NCBI GenBank assembly: GCA_017621655.1
Contig: JAGASS010000033.1
Location: 62,001 to 126,000 of the forward strand
Reading direction: 5' to 3'
Source: Clostridia bacterium
GTDB taxonomy: Bacteria > Bacillota > Clostridia > Oscillospirales > CAG-272
DNA length: 64,000 nucleotides
Position 1 is the stretch's first letter; every line of letters starts with the position of its first letter. Below the pieces are notes generated by a model that did no database searches, was not told the DNA's origin, and was given only the letters and a program-made list of their open reading frames with translations. Shown in pieces: positions 8,080-17,493 of this stretch. A program made the translations under genes and the position numbers.

Positions 8080-9436
8080 TCGGAAGCTTATAGTAAATAT
8101 CCGTTTTATTATAGGTTACGATTATCTTTTCGATAAGACTGCGTAAGACGTTCTGCTTTTCTTTAAGAGTCATAAGATCCCAAGCGTCGCGCACGCTCTT
8201 CAGCCCAGAACGCATTTCGATCAGATCCGATAATTCCGCCTTTTCCCTTTCAAGCTCGGCTTTACGCTTTTTTGCGCCGTCGAGCTCTTTTTTTATCTCG
8301 TCAATGGCTTCTTTAAGCGTATCGTCACCCGAATCGGAATAGAGGTTATATAAGTTTTTCAGGCGTTTGTTTAGGCGCGCAATTTGTCCGTCAATAAGAT
8401 CGGTCGCGTCCTTTCTTTCCTGCTTATCATCAGAAATCTCCTTGTCGGCGATCGTGAACAGGTCTTTTTTCACGACATCCTCAAGCTCGAACGCCCATAT
8501 TTTTTGGTTATCGCATTTGTCGCCGTGACTTAGGTGCGGCTTGCCTTTGTCCTGCGAATAACAATATATTTTATATCCCGACTTGCCCCATTTCTGATAG
8601 CGCATTTTTGAGCCGCAGACTCCGCAGTATATAAGACCTGCGAGCAGACATTTGTCGCCGTAACGCGCCCGTGAGCGCTCCTCCATCATTTTTATCGCAC
8701 GGTTGTACGTCTCCTCCGACACTATCGCCTCGTGCTGACCTTTATACTCGTTGCCGTTATAAACGATATATCCGCAATTCGTCTTACGGCGCAGTATCTG
8801 CTCCGCCATTCTTTCGTATTTCAGCCCGACAGAGCGCGCAACCGACATCATTGAATGACCGTCAAGATAAAGCTGATACATCAGACGAACCGTATCGGCA
8901 TCGGAATTCGGAACGAGTATTCCCTTTTCACTGTCGTAGTCGTAGCCGAACGGAATCTTTCCGCCGCCGCGCCACAGTCCGCTTTTAACGCGCTCCTTCA
9001 TTCCCATTCGCGTTCTTTCCTTTATGGTCTCGCGTTCAAGCTGTGCAAACGCCGACATTATTCCGAGCATTGCGCGACCTATCGGCGTTGAAGTGTCCAT
9101 GTTTTCATTTAGCGACACGAAACTGACGCCGTTCGGAATAAGAACGTCCTCGATAAGATACAACGTATCCTTCTGACTTCTTGACAGTCGGTCGAGCTTA
9201 TAAACGATAACGTGGCTTATCTTGCCTTCTTCAATATCGGTTATCAGCTCGCTTAAACGCGGACGGTTTATATTGCTTCCGCTGAAGCCGCCGTCGGTAT
9301 AGACCTCGTATTTCTTGATACCGCGGCTGACGCAGTAGGCGACAAGCATCTCCTCCTGCGCCTCGATAGAATAGCCCTCTTCTCTTTGTGCGTCGGTTGA
9401 TACTCTTATATACAGCGCGGCTTTTTTATTATCCAT
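8072..9436 (-). CDS. Serine site-specific recombinase (large-serine-recombinase architecture)
   Basis: A 454-residue recombinase. The N-terminal resolvase catalytic domain (about 5-150) starts AALYIRVSTDAQREEGYS, with nucleophile Ser13 and the YKLDRLSRS motif. It is followed by a Recombinase domain (about 160-260, IPFGYDYDSEKGILVPN), a zinc-ribbon domain (CLLAGLIYCGVCGSKM, Cys pairs about 265-310) and a coiled-coil segment (about 330-410) typical of large serine recombinases. It should cut and rejoin DNA at att-like sites, for excision, integration or inversion. No phage or conjugation genes lie beside it, so it looks stand-alone or inversion-type. Its start overlaps the stop of a small upstream ORF by eight bases, implying coupled translation. 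Confidence 0.92.
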   Translation of the reverse strand: MDNKKAALYIRVSTDAQREEGYSIEAQEEMLVAYCVSRGIKKYEVYTDGGFSGSNINRPRLSELITDIEEGKISHVIVYKLDRLSRSQKDTLYLIEDVLIPNGVSFVSLNENMDTSTPIGRAMLGIMSAFAQLERETIKERTRMGMKERVKSGLWRGGGKIPFGYDYDSEKGILVPNSDADTVRLMYQLYLDGHSMMSVARSVGLKYERMAEQILRRKTNCGYIVYNGNEYKGQHEAIVSEETYNRAIKMMEERSRARYGDKCLLAGLIYCGVCGSKMRYQKWGKSGYKIYCYSQDKGKPHLSHGDKCDNQKIWAFELEDVVKKDLFTIADKEISDDKQERKDATDLIDGQIARLNKRLKNLYNLYSDSGDDTLKEAIDEIKKELDGAKKRKAELEREKAELSDLIEMRSGLKSVRDAWDLMTLKEKQNVLRSLIEKIIVTYNKTDIYYKLPIE

Positions 9437-9593
9437 CGAGCTTCTGAGTCATCACAGCATCATTTTTTCCGCTTTCAGACGCACGTCTGCGCACCTCGTT
9501 TACCGCGTCCGTTATTTCGGGAGTTATTATTTTGACTGAAGTCAGCTCCTTTTCGCTGACTGTAACTCCATTCAGGTATCTGACAAATTCCAT
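9429..9593 (-). CDS. Small 54-residue protein upstream of and overlapping the recombinase
   Basis: A short ORF begins at ATG 9593 (MEFVRYLNGVTVSEKELTS...) and ends at 9429 inside the first codons of the recombinase. It is preceded by a good AGGTGATAAT ribosome site, which supports real translation. The product is charged, has no membrane segment and shows no domain I recognise; the C-terminal half (NEVRRRASESGKND) looks helical. By position it could be a recombination directionality factor or a regulator of the recombinase, or simply a leader peptide that sets translation of the next gene. Too short for confident family assignment. Confidence 0.55.
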   Translation of the reverse strand: MEFVRYLNGVTVSEKELTSVKIITPEITDAVNEVRRRASESGKNDAVMTQKLDG

Positions 9594-9640
9594 ATTATCA
9601 CCTCACGTTGATTATCGACACGCAGAGCTTTATTTATGCC

Positions 9641-9669
9641 TTGCAATATAGATATAAATATGATAGAAT
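9641..9669 (+). promoter_or_regulatory. Promoter of comEC
   Basis: TTGCAA, a 17-base spacer ending in TGA and TAGAAT, 30 bp before the comEC start. It lies inside the interval bounded by the 11-bp inverted repeats. Confidence 0.7.
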
Positions 9670-9672
9670 TAG

Positions 9673-9683
9673 TCGAATAAGCT
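9673..9683 (-). repeat. Right arm of inverted repeat flanking the recombinase
   Basis: TCGAATAAGCT, reverse complement of 8069-8079. It lies between the comEC -10 box and its ribosome site, so the repeats enclose the recombinase, the small ORF and the comEC promoter. Confidence 0.35.
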
Positions 9684-9699
9684 CGAAAGGAGAGACGAC

Positions 9700-11958
9700 A
9701 TGTTAAATATGATAAAAGACAGACCGCTACTGTTTTTCGTCCTCTCCTTTTTCTTTGGAATGGTTATATCGCCGTTACTGCCCTTCACTGCTAAAGCGGT
9801 ATTGACGGTTTTACTTTTGACCGTCATTCTCGTGACTGCATCCCAGCCCCGTCCGCTTATCGGCAAAATGAGAAATATTGCTGTCACGATTCCGCTTCTT
9901 CTTGGGATCATTTTCGGCACGTACTATCAGTATTTTGCCATCGAGAAGCCGAAAAACGAGATAACGTCACTCAGCGGAAATGAAAAAGAGATCGTTGCCG
10001 TCGTTGAAGAGGTTTCCTTCAGCGAGGAATATTTCACCGCGTACAAGGTGCGTGTCGTAAGGATCGAAGACGAAAATGTCGGTTTTTCCTGCGCCCTTTC
10101 TATTCCATACGATATAGGCGCCAAGGAAAACGACGTAATTCGCCTGAAAGCACGCTTCTATCTGCCCAAAAAGGAAAGCTACGGCTTTTCGCTTCGCGAA
10201 TACTATTCGTCTCGCGGTATTTACATTTTGGCGGAATCGACCGATGAAAATGCGAAGGTGATCGGCTTTGACCGTTCGATACCGTCGTTTTTCAGAAATC
10301 TGTCACACGGCATATCGGTTAAGCTCAAGACCTCACTTGGACGCGATCACGGCGGATTCGTCTCAGGTCTTCTTATCGGCAGAAAAAGCGATATTCCCGA
10401 TTCGGTATCGACCTCCTTCCGCTATCTGGGTATTTCACACGTATTATCCGTCAGCGGTCTGCATCTTACGATTCTTGCAGGCACGCTTATCATGTTCTTG
10501 AAAGCGCTGACCGTCCGCAGAAGCGTTCGTTATCTGATGACAGTTGGCTTTATAATATTCTTCATTCTCTTAACGGGCGCACGTCCCTCTGTCATACGTT
10601 CGGGGGTCATGCTGATACTGCTTCTATCGGCAGATGCTCTCGGGCGCGATTACGATCCGATAACGGCACTCGCTATAGCGGCTTTCGTGATCGTCCTCTT
10701 TTCTCCGACTGCGATCTACGACGCGGGATTCATTCTCTCGGTCAGCGCGACTGCAGGAATCGTACTGCTCGGTGCGCCGATAACGAGGTGGCTATACCAC
10801 ATAAGTGACCGCAAGGGCTTTTGGCTTAAGATATTTACGCGGCTGCTTACTGTTCTTTCAATAACCGCGTCGGCAACGGTATTCACGCTTCCTGCAATAT
10901 GGTATTTCTTCGGCGAGACCTCGTCTGTTTCGCTTCTTTCAAATATTCTCTTTATACCGCTTATCACGGTGCTTATGTATCTGTCTGTACTGTTTTTGAT
11001 CCTTTACAGAACGCCTCTTGCGCCGTCGCTATCGGGAATTACGTCTTCAATGTCAAAGCTTATGACGGATATGTCTTATGGCTTGATGAAGATACTTCCG
11101 CCGCCGATAGATCTTTCTTATCCATTCGCAGTTGTTGCCGTAAGCATCGCGATTATAACTCTTGCAGTTTTACTGATTAAGAAAAAGCGCGCACTCGCGC
11201 TCGTTATTTCGCTTACTGCTTTTGTGCTTACTTATTTTGGATGCTTTACTTATTATGATCATCTGCACAAGGGCGAGGAAAACGTCATATATTCGAGCGT
11301 AAACGGAAACGATTACGTTATCGTTAATACCGATAACAAAACTCTGCTTTGCGACTTTTCAAACGGCAGTTATTCGTCCGCGCGAAGCGTGACAGAGCTT
11401 ATTCAGCCAAAGCTACACGATACGTCAGTCGATACCATCCTTCTAACCCATCTGCACCGCAAGCACATCGATATGATAAGTCGGCTCTCCGACAACGGCA
11501 GGATCAAACAGCTCTATATTCCGTCACCGCAAAATAATGATGAGAATATTTTTGCAGAGGCAATACGGGATGCCGCAGAAAGCCGCGGTATTGATGTCAT
11601 TACCTACAACAGCGACCGCTACGTCACCTTTGATTTTGCGGGTATAAAAATAACGCTCTATAAAAAGGCGTATATCGAACGCTCAACTCAGCCGCTTCAC
11701 CTTATGAAAATAGACGGAAAGCGTGATTTCCTTTATATAGGAAGCGCGGTGTTTGAAAGCGAGCTTAATGAAAAGGCGCTTTCGCTCCTTGAAGACACCG
11801 ACGTTCTTTTCCTCGGCGCGCACGGTCCGCTTATCAAAGAGCCGCTGATCCCGCTTGATTTCGATGGCGAGGTGCTTATATCAGATAATGAAACCAATAT
11901 TGGATATGAAACAAACTACACGACCGTAGGATTCTTCAAAAAGTATATTACAAAGTAA
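9700..11958 (+). CDS. comEC: ComEC/Rec2 family DNA-uptake channel protein
   Basis: A 752-residue polytopic membrane protein. It has N-terminal membrane helices (about 9-85), an OB-like external domain (about 95-190), the Competence domain with the family hallmark ISHVLSVSGLHLTILAG (about 245-262) and further helices to about 510, then a metallo-beta-lactamase-like C-terminal domain (about 525-752). ComEC carries single-stranded DNA across the membrane during transformation. The C-terminal metal motif, normally HxHxDH, reads H584-L-H586-R-K588-H589, so the Asp is replaced by Lys and hydrolase activity is doubtful. The ATG at 9700 follows GAAAGGAG. No comEA or comEB is beside it. The recombinase block upstream carries its only visible promoter. 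Confidence 0.9.
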   Translation: MLNMIKDRPLLFFVLSFFFGMVISPLLPFTAKAVLTVLLLTVILVTASQPRPLIGKMRNIAVTIPLLLGIIFGTYYQYFAIEKPKNEITSLSGNEKEIVAVVEEVSFSEEYFTAYKVRVVRIEDENVGFSCALSIPYDIGAKENDVIRLKARFYLPKKESYGFSLREYYSSRGIYILAESTDENAKVIGFDRSIPSFFRNLSHGISVKLKTSLGRDHGGFVSGLLIGRKSDIPDSVSTSFRYLGISHVLSVSGLHLTILAGTLIMFLKALTVRRSVRYLMTVGFIIFFILLTGARPSVIRSGVMLILLLSADALGRDYDPITALAIAAFVIVLFSPTAIYDAGFILSVSATAGIVLLGAPITRWLYHISDRKGFWLKIFTRLLTVLSITASATVFTLPAIWYFFGETSSVSLLSNILFIPLITVLMYLSVLFLILYRTPLAPSLSGITSSMSKLMTDMSYGLMKILPPPIDLSYPFAVVAVSIAIITLAVLLIKKKRALALVISLTAFVLTYFGCFTYYDHLHKGEENVIYSSVNGNDYVIVNTDNKTLLCDFSNGSYSSARSVTELIQPKLHDTSVDTILLTHLHRKHIDMISRLSDNGRIKQLYIPSPQNNDENIFAEAIRDAAESRGIDVITYNSDRYVTFDFAGIKITLYKKAYIERSTQPLHLMKIDGKRDFLYIGSAVFESELNEKALSLLEDTDVLFLGAHGPLIKEPLIPLDFDGEVLISDNETNIGYETNYTTVGFFKKYITK

Positions 11959-11987
11959 AAACAGCCACCGACGGTGGCTGTTTTTTA
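11957..11987. terminator. Bidirectional terminator between comEC and polC
   Basis: ACAGCCACC, loop GAC and GGTGGCTGT with A4 before and T6 after, serving both convergent genes. Confidence 0.9.
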
Positions 11988-11989
11988 TA

Positions 11990-14900
11990 TCAGAAAAACG
12001 TTATCTGATTTGTTTCGGGAAGTCCCTCAAGCGCTCCGTTTTCTCGAAGCACTTCGATGACGGATTTCGTCAGCTTTGCTTTTACGCGAAGCTCCTGGAC
12101 CGAGAATATCTCTCCGCTGTCTCGCGCCTCGGCTATTGCCTTCGCGGCGTTTTCACCGAGACCTCCGAGAGAGTTGAACGGCAGACGTATCTTGCCGTCC
12201 TCGGGAACGTATGCGAATGCGTCACTCTTAAAGTAGTTAACCGGCAGGAAGCGAATACCTCTTGCGTAGCACTCGTTTATGAGGTTCAATGTCGAAAGCG
12301 AGGAAAGCTCCTTTTGAGACGCCTCGTAATTCGGGTCCTGTATCCTCTTCATCTCGGCAACTACTCCGCTCTTTCCCTTCATAGCGATCGCGGCGTCAAA
12401 TCCGCCCGGTGCGGCGGTAAAGAATGCGGCGTAGAATGTAAGCGGCATATGTACCTTATACCATCCGAGACGTATAGCCGACATAACGTACGCTGCTGCG
12501 TGCGCCTTCGGGAACATGTATTTGATCTTCTTACACGAGCCGATGTACCAATCGGGAACGCCCGTCTCGATCATCGTCTGCTCCCATTCTGGCTTTAGTC
12601 CCTTACCCTTACGTACGCTCTCCATTATCTGGAACGACAAAGCACTGTCGACGCCAAATCGGATAAGGTCGTTCATTATGTTGTCTCGACATCCGATAAC
12701 GTGCGAAATATCGCATATATCCTGCTTGATAAGCTCCTGTGCGTTACCGGTCCAAACGTCGGTTCCGTGCGACAGACCCGAGATCTGAAGTAGGTCCGCA
12801 AAGTTCTTCGGCTTCGCCTCCTCGACCATCTTCATAACGAATTTCGTTCCGAATTCGGGCAGACCGAAGGTACCGAGATTTGCATCGATCTGATCGGGAG
12901 TTACCCCGAGCGATTTAGTTGAAGCGAAAAGCTCGTATACCGACGGATCGTTCATCGGAACGTCCATAACGCTCGTATTACTGTACTTTTCAAGCCACTT
13001 ATATTTGGTCGGAATATCGTGTCCAAGCTCGTCGAGCTTAAGGAGCGTATCGTGCAGATACGAGAAGGTGAAATGCGTAGTTACAATATCGGAATTGGGA
13101 TCGTCGGCAGGATGCTGTACGGGGCAGAAATCGTATATCTCGTATTCACGCGGAACAACAACGATACCACCGGGATGCTGACCCGTCGTTCTCTTTACGC
13201 CGACGCAATGCTTGACAAGACGCTCGACCTCCGCCTTATTGACGGTGATTCCGCGCTCTTCAAGATATTTCATAACGTAACCAAAGACGGTCTTATCGGC
13301 AAGACCTCCGATAGTACCTGCGCGGAAGACGTTTTCGGCGCCGAAAAGCTCTTCTGTGTACTTATGAACCTTACCTTGAACTTCTCCCGAGAAGTTAAGA
13401 TCAATATCGGGCGACTTTTCGCCGTGGAAGCCGAGGAAGGTCTCAAACGGTATATCGTGACCGTCACCAACGAGCTTCGTTCCGCATTTAGGGCAGATAG
13501 CGTCGGGCAAGTCAAAGCCCGAGCCGACCTTATCGGGATTGGAAAAATCGCTATACTGACAGTTAGGGCAGTAATAGTGCGGCGGAAGCGGATTGACCTC
13601 CGAAATTCCTGCCATTGATGCAACGAACGACGAGCCGACAGAGCCACGCGAGCCGACGAGATAACCCTGTTCCTCGCTGTACTGAACAAGCTTCTGCGCG
13701 ATCATATAAAGCACCGCAAAGCCGTTCTTTATGATCGAGGTAAGCTCCTTATCAAGACGAGTCTTGACGATCTCGGGAATGGGGTCGCCATACTTTTTCT
13801 TCGCGTTTTCGTAGCAGATACGCTGAAGATCCTCCTCCGCGCCCTCCATATTCGGAGTAAAGGTTCCCTTCGGGAACGGGCGGATGTCGCTTTCGATCAT
13901 ATCAGCGATCTTATTCGTATTGGTAATAACGACTTCCCTTGCGCGGTCCTCTCCGAGATACTCAAATTCCTTAAGCATCTCGTCTGTCGTACGGTAATAA
14001 ATTCCCGTATCCTTATCGGCATCTGAGAACTTCATTCCGGCAAGGAGTATTTTACGGTAAATTTCGTCGTGTTTTTCAAGGAAGTGAGCGTCGCAGGTCG
14101 CAACGACGGGCTTTCCAAGCTCGTCCGCAATAGATATAAGCTTGCGGTTGAAATCGCGTAGCGCCTCATCGTCTGCCGCCTGACCCTTATCGATCATATA
14201 ACGGTTATTGCATATCGGCTGTATCTCTATATAGTCATAGTACGACGCAATTTCAAGCAGGTCTGCACGCGGACGGTTTTCAAGCATCGCTTCAAAGAGC
14301 TGTCCCTCCGAGCAGGCAGAGCCGATTATAAGTCCCTCTCTGTGCTCGTCAAGCACCGTTTTGGGTATTCTCGGGTGACGCTTATAGTAATCAAGATAGC
14401 TGTACGAAACGAGCTTATAGAGGTTTTTAAGTCCCGTCTTGTTCTTGACGAGAATTATCATGTGGTTCGTGCGAAGCTTCAGACAGTCTACCTTATCCGA
14501 CATCGCGGCGGTCATTGAGGAAAGTGTCTTTATTCCCTCCTCCTGAAGCTTTTCAGCCATCTTAAAGAAGATGAGCGCGAGCATTTCCGCGTCGTCCGAT
14601 GCACGGTGATGATTGAACTCGCCGAGTCCGAAATAGTTAGCAAGCGTATCAAGCTTATGCTTGTTAAGATCGGGGTTTACGTAGCGCGAGAGCGCAACTG
14701 TATCAAGATAGGTGTTCTCAAAGGGCATTCCGTTATCGTCACATACGCGGCGTATGAAGGAAATATCAAAGCCAGCGTTATGAGCGATAAGCACGCGGTT
14801 ACCCGTGAAGCGCAAAAAATCCTCGACTGCTTCCTTTTGAGTAGGCGCGTCCTTTACCATATCGTCGGAGATCCCCGTAAGACGTACTACCTCCTCGGGA

Positions 14901-16357
14901 ATCGGTTTTTCGGGATTTACGAAGGTACTAAAAACGTCAAGCACTTCGCCGTTTTTTACGCGCACTGCACCGATCTCGATAATTCCATCATTACGGAAGG
15001 ACAGACCCGTCGTCTCAATATCAAAAACGATAAATTCATCGGATTCGAAGGTAGCATCACCTTTACCGTAAACGGCACGCGCGGTATCGTCGACGAAGTA
15101 CGCCTCCATACCGTAAATGACCTTCTGTCCGAGCTTTTCGGATGCGAGCATTGCCTCCTGATAGCCCTGAACGTTTCCGTGGTCTGTAATCGCGACTGCC
15201 TTATGTCCCCAGCGGTGCGCGGTCTTGACCGCAACGTCGGGCGGAATAAGAGCGTCCATCGCGGACATTTGGGTATGCAGATGAAGCTCGACGCGCTTTT
15301 CAGTCGCATTATCCATACGCTCAAGCTTCTTTATTTTCATTATTGCGCTCGGTGTAAGCGCAAGCTCGTTATCAAAATTATCGGTCTTAACGTAACCGTT
15401 TACCGCGATAGGAGTGCCGTCCTTAAGGGAGGATAGAAGCGAATTTGCTTCCTCTGTCGGCAGTATACTCTTACAGTATATCGACGCATCGTCGTCGGTC
15501 AGCGCAAAATTGACGATCATCTTTCCGCCTTTGCGCGTTTCCTTTGAGTCTATCGAATATGCGACACCGAGAACGGTTACGTTACGTATCGGCGTCGTTA
15601 TATTGCGAAGCGGCGCAGGGTCGATCTCAAATACGCTTCCGTACATCAGCTCGGGGCTTGAAATATCAAAGGTCATATTTCCGACCTTGACAGTACCGTC
15701 CTCGCTCTTCTCGGGCGTAGAAATACCGTCGGAATAGAGAGAAACGACTTTTTTGCGCTCCGGCTCGACTATATCTACCGTTGTATCGCGGTTCTTTTCA
15801 AACTCCTCTGCCGCCATAGTGATAAGCGCGGCGTTCTTCTCTTTTTCGTAGCTATCGTAGTCGAATACGTAGTCGTCCTGCTGCTTTATCTCAACTTCGT
15901 ACGTAAGCGAAAACTCGGAACGGATAATATCGGAGAGGATCTTCGGCGTATCTGCGTGATAAAGAATCTCAATTCCGCCGTTGCCGAATGCGATCTCAAC
16001 GGAAATTTTACTGTCCTCTATATACGCACGGTAATCCTTGAAAAAGCCGCGCGAAACGGCACCCGTTCTTTGAAGCTCCTTTATCGCCTCAGGCAAATAC
16101 TTTTCGGTAAAAAGCTCCGACGGATACTGAGGATAAATAATCATTCCGTTAAGCTGATACGCCTCAGCTATCTCTCTTTCGATACCGTAAAGGATATCCT
16201 TTTCAACTATCGACGGAAAATCGACGAAAACCTCAAGCAGACGCTTCTCCTTATCGGCACGGAAACGGCTGACAGTCGCTTTTTCGAGAATATATCTATT
16301 CTCGTTTCCCGGAAAATACTTATTAAATTTTGTCAGAAAAGCGACCTTCGTCTCCAT
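11990..16357 (-). CDS. polC: DNA polymerase III PolC, Gram-positive replicative type
   Basis: The main replicative polymerase, 1455 residues, the usual length. Order of domains: N-terminal domain (1-230), OB fold (about 235-340), PHP domain beginning at ELHLHTQ with His359 and His361, an inserted DnaQ-like 3'-5' proofreading exonuclease with FDIETTGL (Asp446, Glu448), the second PHP half, and the polymerase core with GSRGSVGSSFVAS and the catalytic Asp984 and Asp986 in PDIDLNFSGE. A CPNC...CPKCG zinc-binding pair lies just before the catalytic aspartates. The ATG follows AAAGGA and lies 12 bp after the ispG stop, so it is the last gene of the pyrH-polC operon. Nothing is missing or unusual in the motifs. 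Confidence 0.97.
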   Translation of the reverse strand: METKVAFLTKFNKYFPGNENRYILEKATVSRFRADKEKRLLEVFVDFPSIVEKDILYGIEREIAEAYQLNGMIIYPQYPSELFTEKYLPEAIKELQRTGAVSRGFFKDYRAYIEDSKISVEIAFGNGGIEILYHADTPKILSDIIRSEFSLTYEVEIKQQDDYVFDYDSYEKEKNAALITMAAEEFEKNRDTTVDIVEPERKKVVSLYSDGISTPEKSEDGTVKVGNMTFDISSPELMYGSVFEIDPAPLRNITTPIRNVTVLGVAYSIDSKETRKGGKMIVNFALTDDDASIYCKSILPTEEANSLLSSLKDGTPIAVNGYVKTDNFDNELALTPSAIMKIKKLERMDNATEKRVELHLHTQMSAMDALIPPDVAVKTAHRWGHKAVAITDHGNVQGYQEAMLASEKLGQKVIYGMEAYFVDDTARAVYGKGDATFESDEFIVFDIETTGLSFRNDGIIEIGAVRVKNGEVLDVFSTFVNPEKPIPEEVVRLTGISDDMVKDAPTQKEAVEDFLRFTGNRVLIAHNAGFDISFIRRVCDDNGMPFENTYLDTVALSRYVNPDLNKHKLDTLANYFGLGEFNHHRASDDAEMLALIFFKMAEKLQEEGIKTLSSMTAAMSDKVDCLKLRTNHMIILVKNKTGLKNLYKLVSYSYLDYYKRHPRIPKTVLDEHREGLIIGSACSEGQLFEAMLENRPRADLLEIASYYDYIEIQPICNNRYMIDKGQAADDEALRDFNRKLISIADELGKPVVATCDAHFLEKHDEIYRKILLAGMKFSDADKDTGIYYRTTDEMLKEFEYLGEDRAREVVITNTNKIADMIESDIRPFPKGTFTPNMEGAEEDLQRICYENAKKKYGDPIPEIVKTRLDKELTSIIKNGFAVLYMIAQKLVQYSEEQGYLVGSRGSVGSSFVASMAGISEVNPLPPHYYCPNCQYSDFSNPDKVGSGFDLPDAICPKCGTKLVGDGHDIPFETFLGFHGEKSPDIDLNFSGEVQGKVHKYTEELFGAENVFRAGTIGGLADKTVFGYVMKYLEERGITVNKAEVERLVKHCVGVKRTTGQHPGGIVVVPREYEIYDFCPVQHPADDPNSDIVTTHFTFSYLHDTLLKLDELGHDIPTKYKWLEKYSNTSVMDVPMNDPSVYELFASTKSLGVTPDQIDANLGTFGLPEFGTKFVMKMVEEAKPKNFADLLQISGLSHGTDVWTGNAQELIKQDICDISHVIGCRDNIMNDLIRFGVDSALSFQIMESVRKGKGLKPEWEQTMIETGVPDWYIGSCKKIKYMFPKAHAAAYVMSAIRLGWYKVHMPLTFYAAFFTAAPGGFDAAIAMKGKSGVVAEMKRIQDPNYEASQKELSSLSTLNLINECYARGIRFLPVNYFKSDAFAYVPEDGKIRLPFNSLGGLGENAAKAIAEARDSGEIFSVQELRVKAKLTKSVIEVLRENGALEGLPETNQITFF

Positions 16358-16369
16358 TTATTTATCCTT

Positions 16370-17467
16370 TCAGTTTCCGAGTGTCATTATCTCCTCAATA
16401 AGAGTAGGAATGACCTCGTCCTCTTTTATCTTTCTGATTATCTCGCCGCGGCGGAAAAGAAGTGCTTCTCCAACTCCGCCGGCAATTCCGACATCTGCCT
16501 CACGTGCCTCGCCGGGACCGTTAACGGCGCAACCCATAACCGCGACCGTAAGCGGCTTATTTACCTTTATATTTGCGACCTTCTCTTCAAGCTCTTTAGC
16601 AAGAGATATAAGGTCGATCTTCGTTCTGCCGCAAGTCGGGCAGGAAACTATGTTTATAGCGTTACTGTTTTGCAGACCGAGCGCGTGAAGGATCGCCTTG
16701 CCCTGCTTTACCTCGGTCACAGGATCGTCGGTAAGAGACACGCGAAGCGTGTCGCCTATACCGTCAAGAAGAAGTCCGCCGATTCCTGCCGCACTTTTTA
16801 CGGTGCCGTATTTCTCGGTTCCCGCCTCGGTAACGCCAAGGTGAAGCGGATAATCGCATTCCGACGCGATAATGCGCATCGCCTTTTGCATCGTTCTTAC
16901 GTCAGACGATTTTACCGCAACGATAATATCGTTAAAATCATATTTTTCGAGAAGCGAAATATGCGTTCTCGCGCTTTCGGCAAGTGCCTCTGGCGTAGGC
17001 GAGCCGTATTTCTTGAGCAGCTCCTTCTCGAGCGAGCCGCCATTTACGCCGATCCTTATCGGAACTCCTGCATTTCTGCAAGCGGTAACGACCTCTTTTA
17101 CTCTGCTTTCGTCTCCTATATTACCGGGGTTTATTCTGATCTTATCAGCGCCTGCCGCCGCACTTTCGATAGCTAGACGGTGACTAAAATGAATATCGGC
17201 AACGATCGGCATCGTAATATCAGAGTTCTTAAGACGATGAAGCATCTTTACTGCATCATCATCGGGAACGGTCATTCTGATAATATCGCATCCCGCGTCC
17301 TGAAGGCGCTTCATCTGACTGTAAAGCGCATCATAGTCACTGCTCGATACGTTCGTCATCGACTGCACCGAAATCGGCGCGTCTCCGCCGATATAAAGAT
17401 CACCGACCTTTATTTTCTTGCTTTTTCTTCTGAATTCGTTGTAGTTCATAATGATATTACCATACAT
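16370..17467 (-). CDS. ispG: 4-hydroxy-3-methylbut-2-enyl diphosphate synthase (GcpE)
   Basis: An iron-sulfur enzyme of the MEP isoprenoid pathway that converts methylerythritol cyclodiphosphate to HMBPP in the cytoplasm. The 365-residue length fits the short bacterial form. Visible motifs are the start of the TIM barrel GGDAPISVQSMTNV, the GINPGNIG-type segment (RINPGNIGDE), and the cluster ligands in SCPTCGRTKIDL and AVMGCAVNGPGEA. The ATG at 17467 has GGGG five bases upstream; an internal ATG six codons on is an alternative. It sits with dxr, another MEP gene, and with uppS, which uses the end products, so isoprenoid supply and undecaprenyl carrier synthesis are genetically linked here. 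Confidence 0.96.
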   Translation of the reverse strand: MYGNIIMNYNEFRRKSKKIKVGDLYIGGDAPISVQSMTNVSSSDYDALYSQMKRLQDAGCDIIRMTVPDDDAVKMLHRLKNSDITMPIVADIHFSHRLAIESAAAGADKIRINPGNIGDESRVKEVVTACRNAGVPIRIGVNGGSLEKELLKKYGSPTPEALAESARTHISLLEKYDFNDIIVAVKSSDVRTMQKAMRIIASECDYPLHLGVTEAGTEKYGTVKSAAGIGGLLLDGIGDTLRVSLTDDPVTEVKQGKAILHALGLQNSNAINIVSCPTCGRTKIDLISLAKELEEKVANIKVNKPLTVAVMGCAVNGPGEAREADVGIAGGVGEALLFRRGEIIRKIKEDEVIPTLIEEIMTLGN

Positions 17468-17493
17468 TATGTCCCCAAAATGGGACAGAAAAT

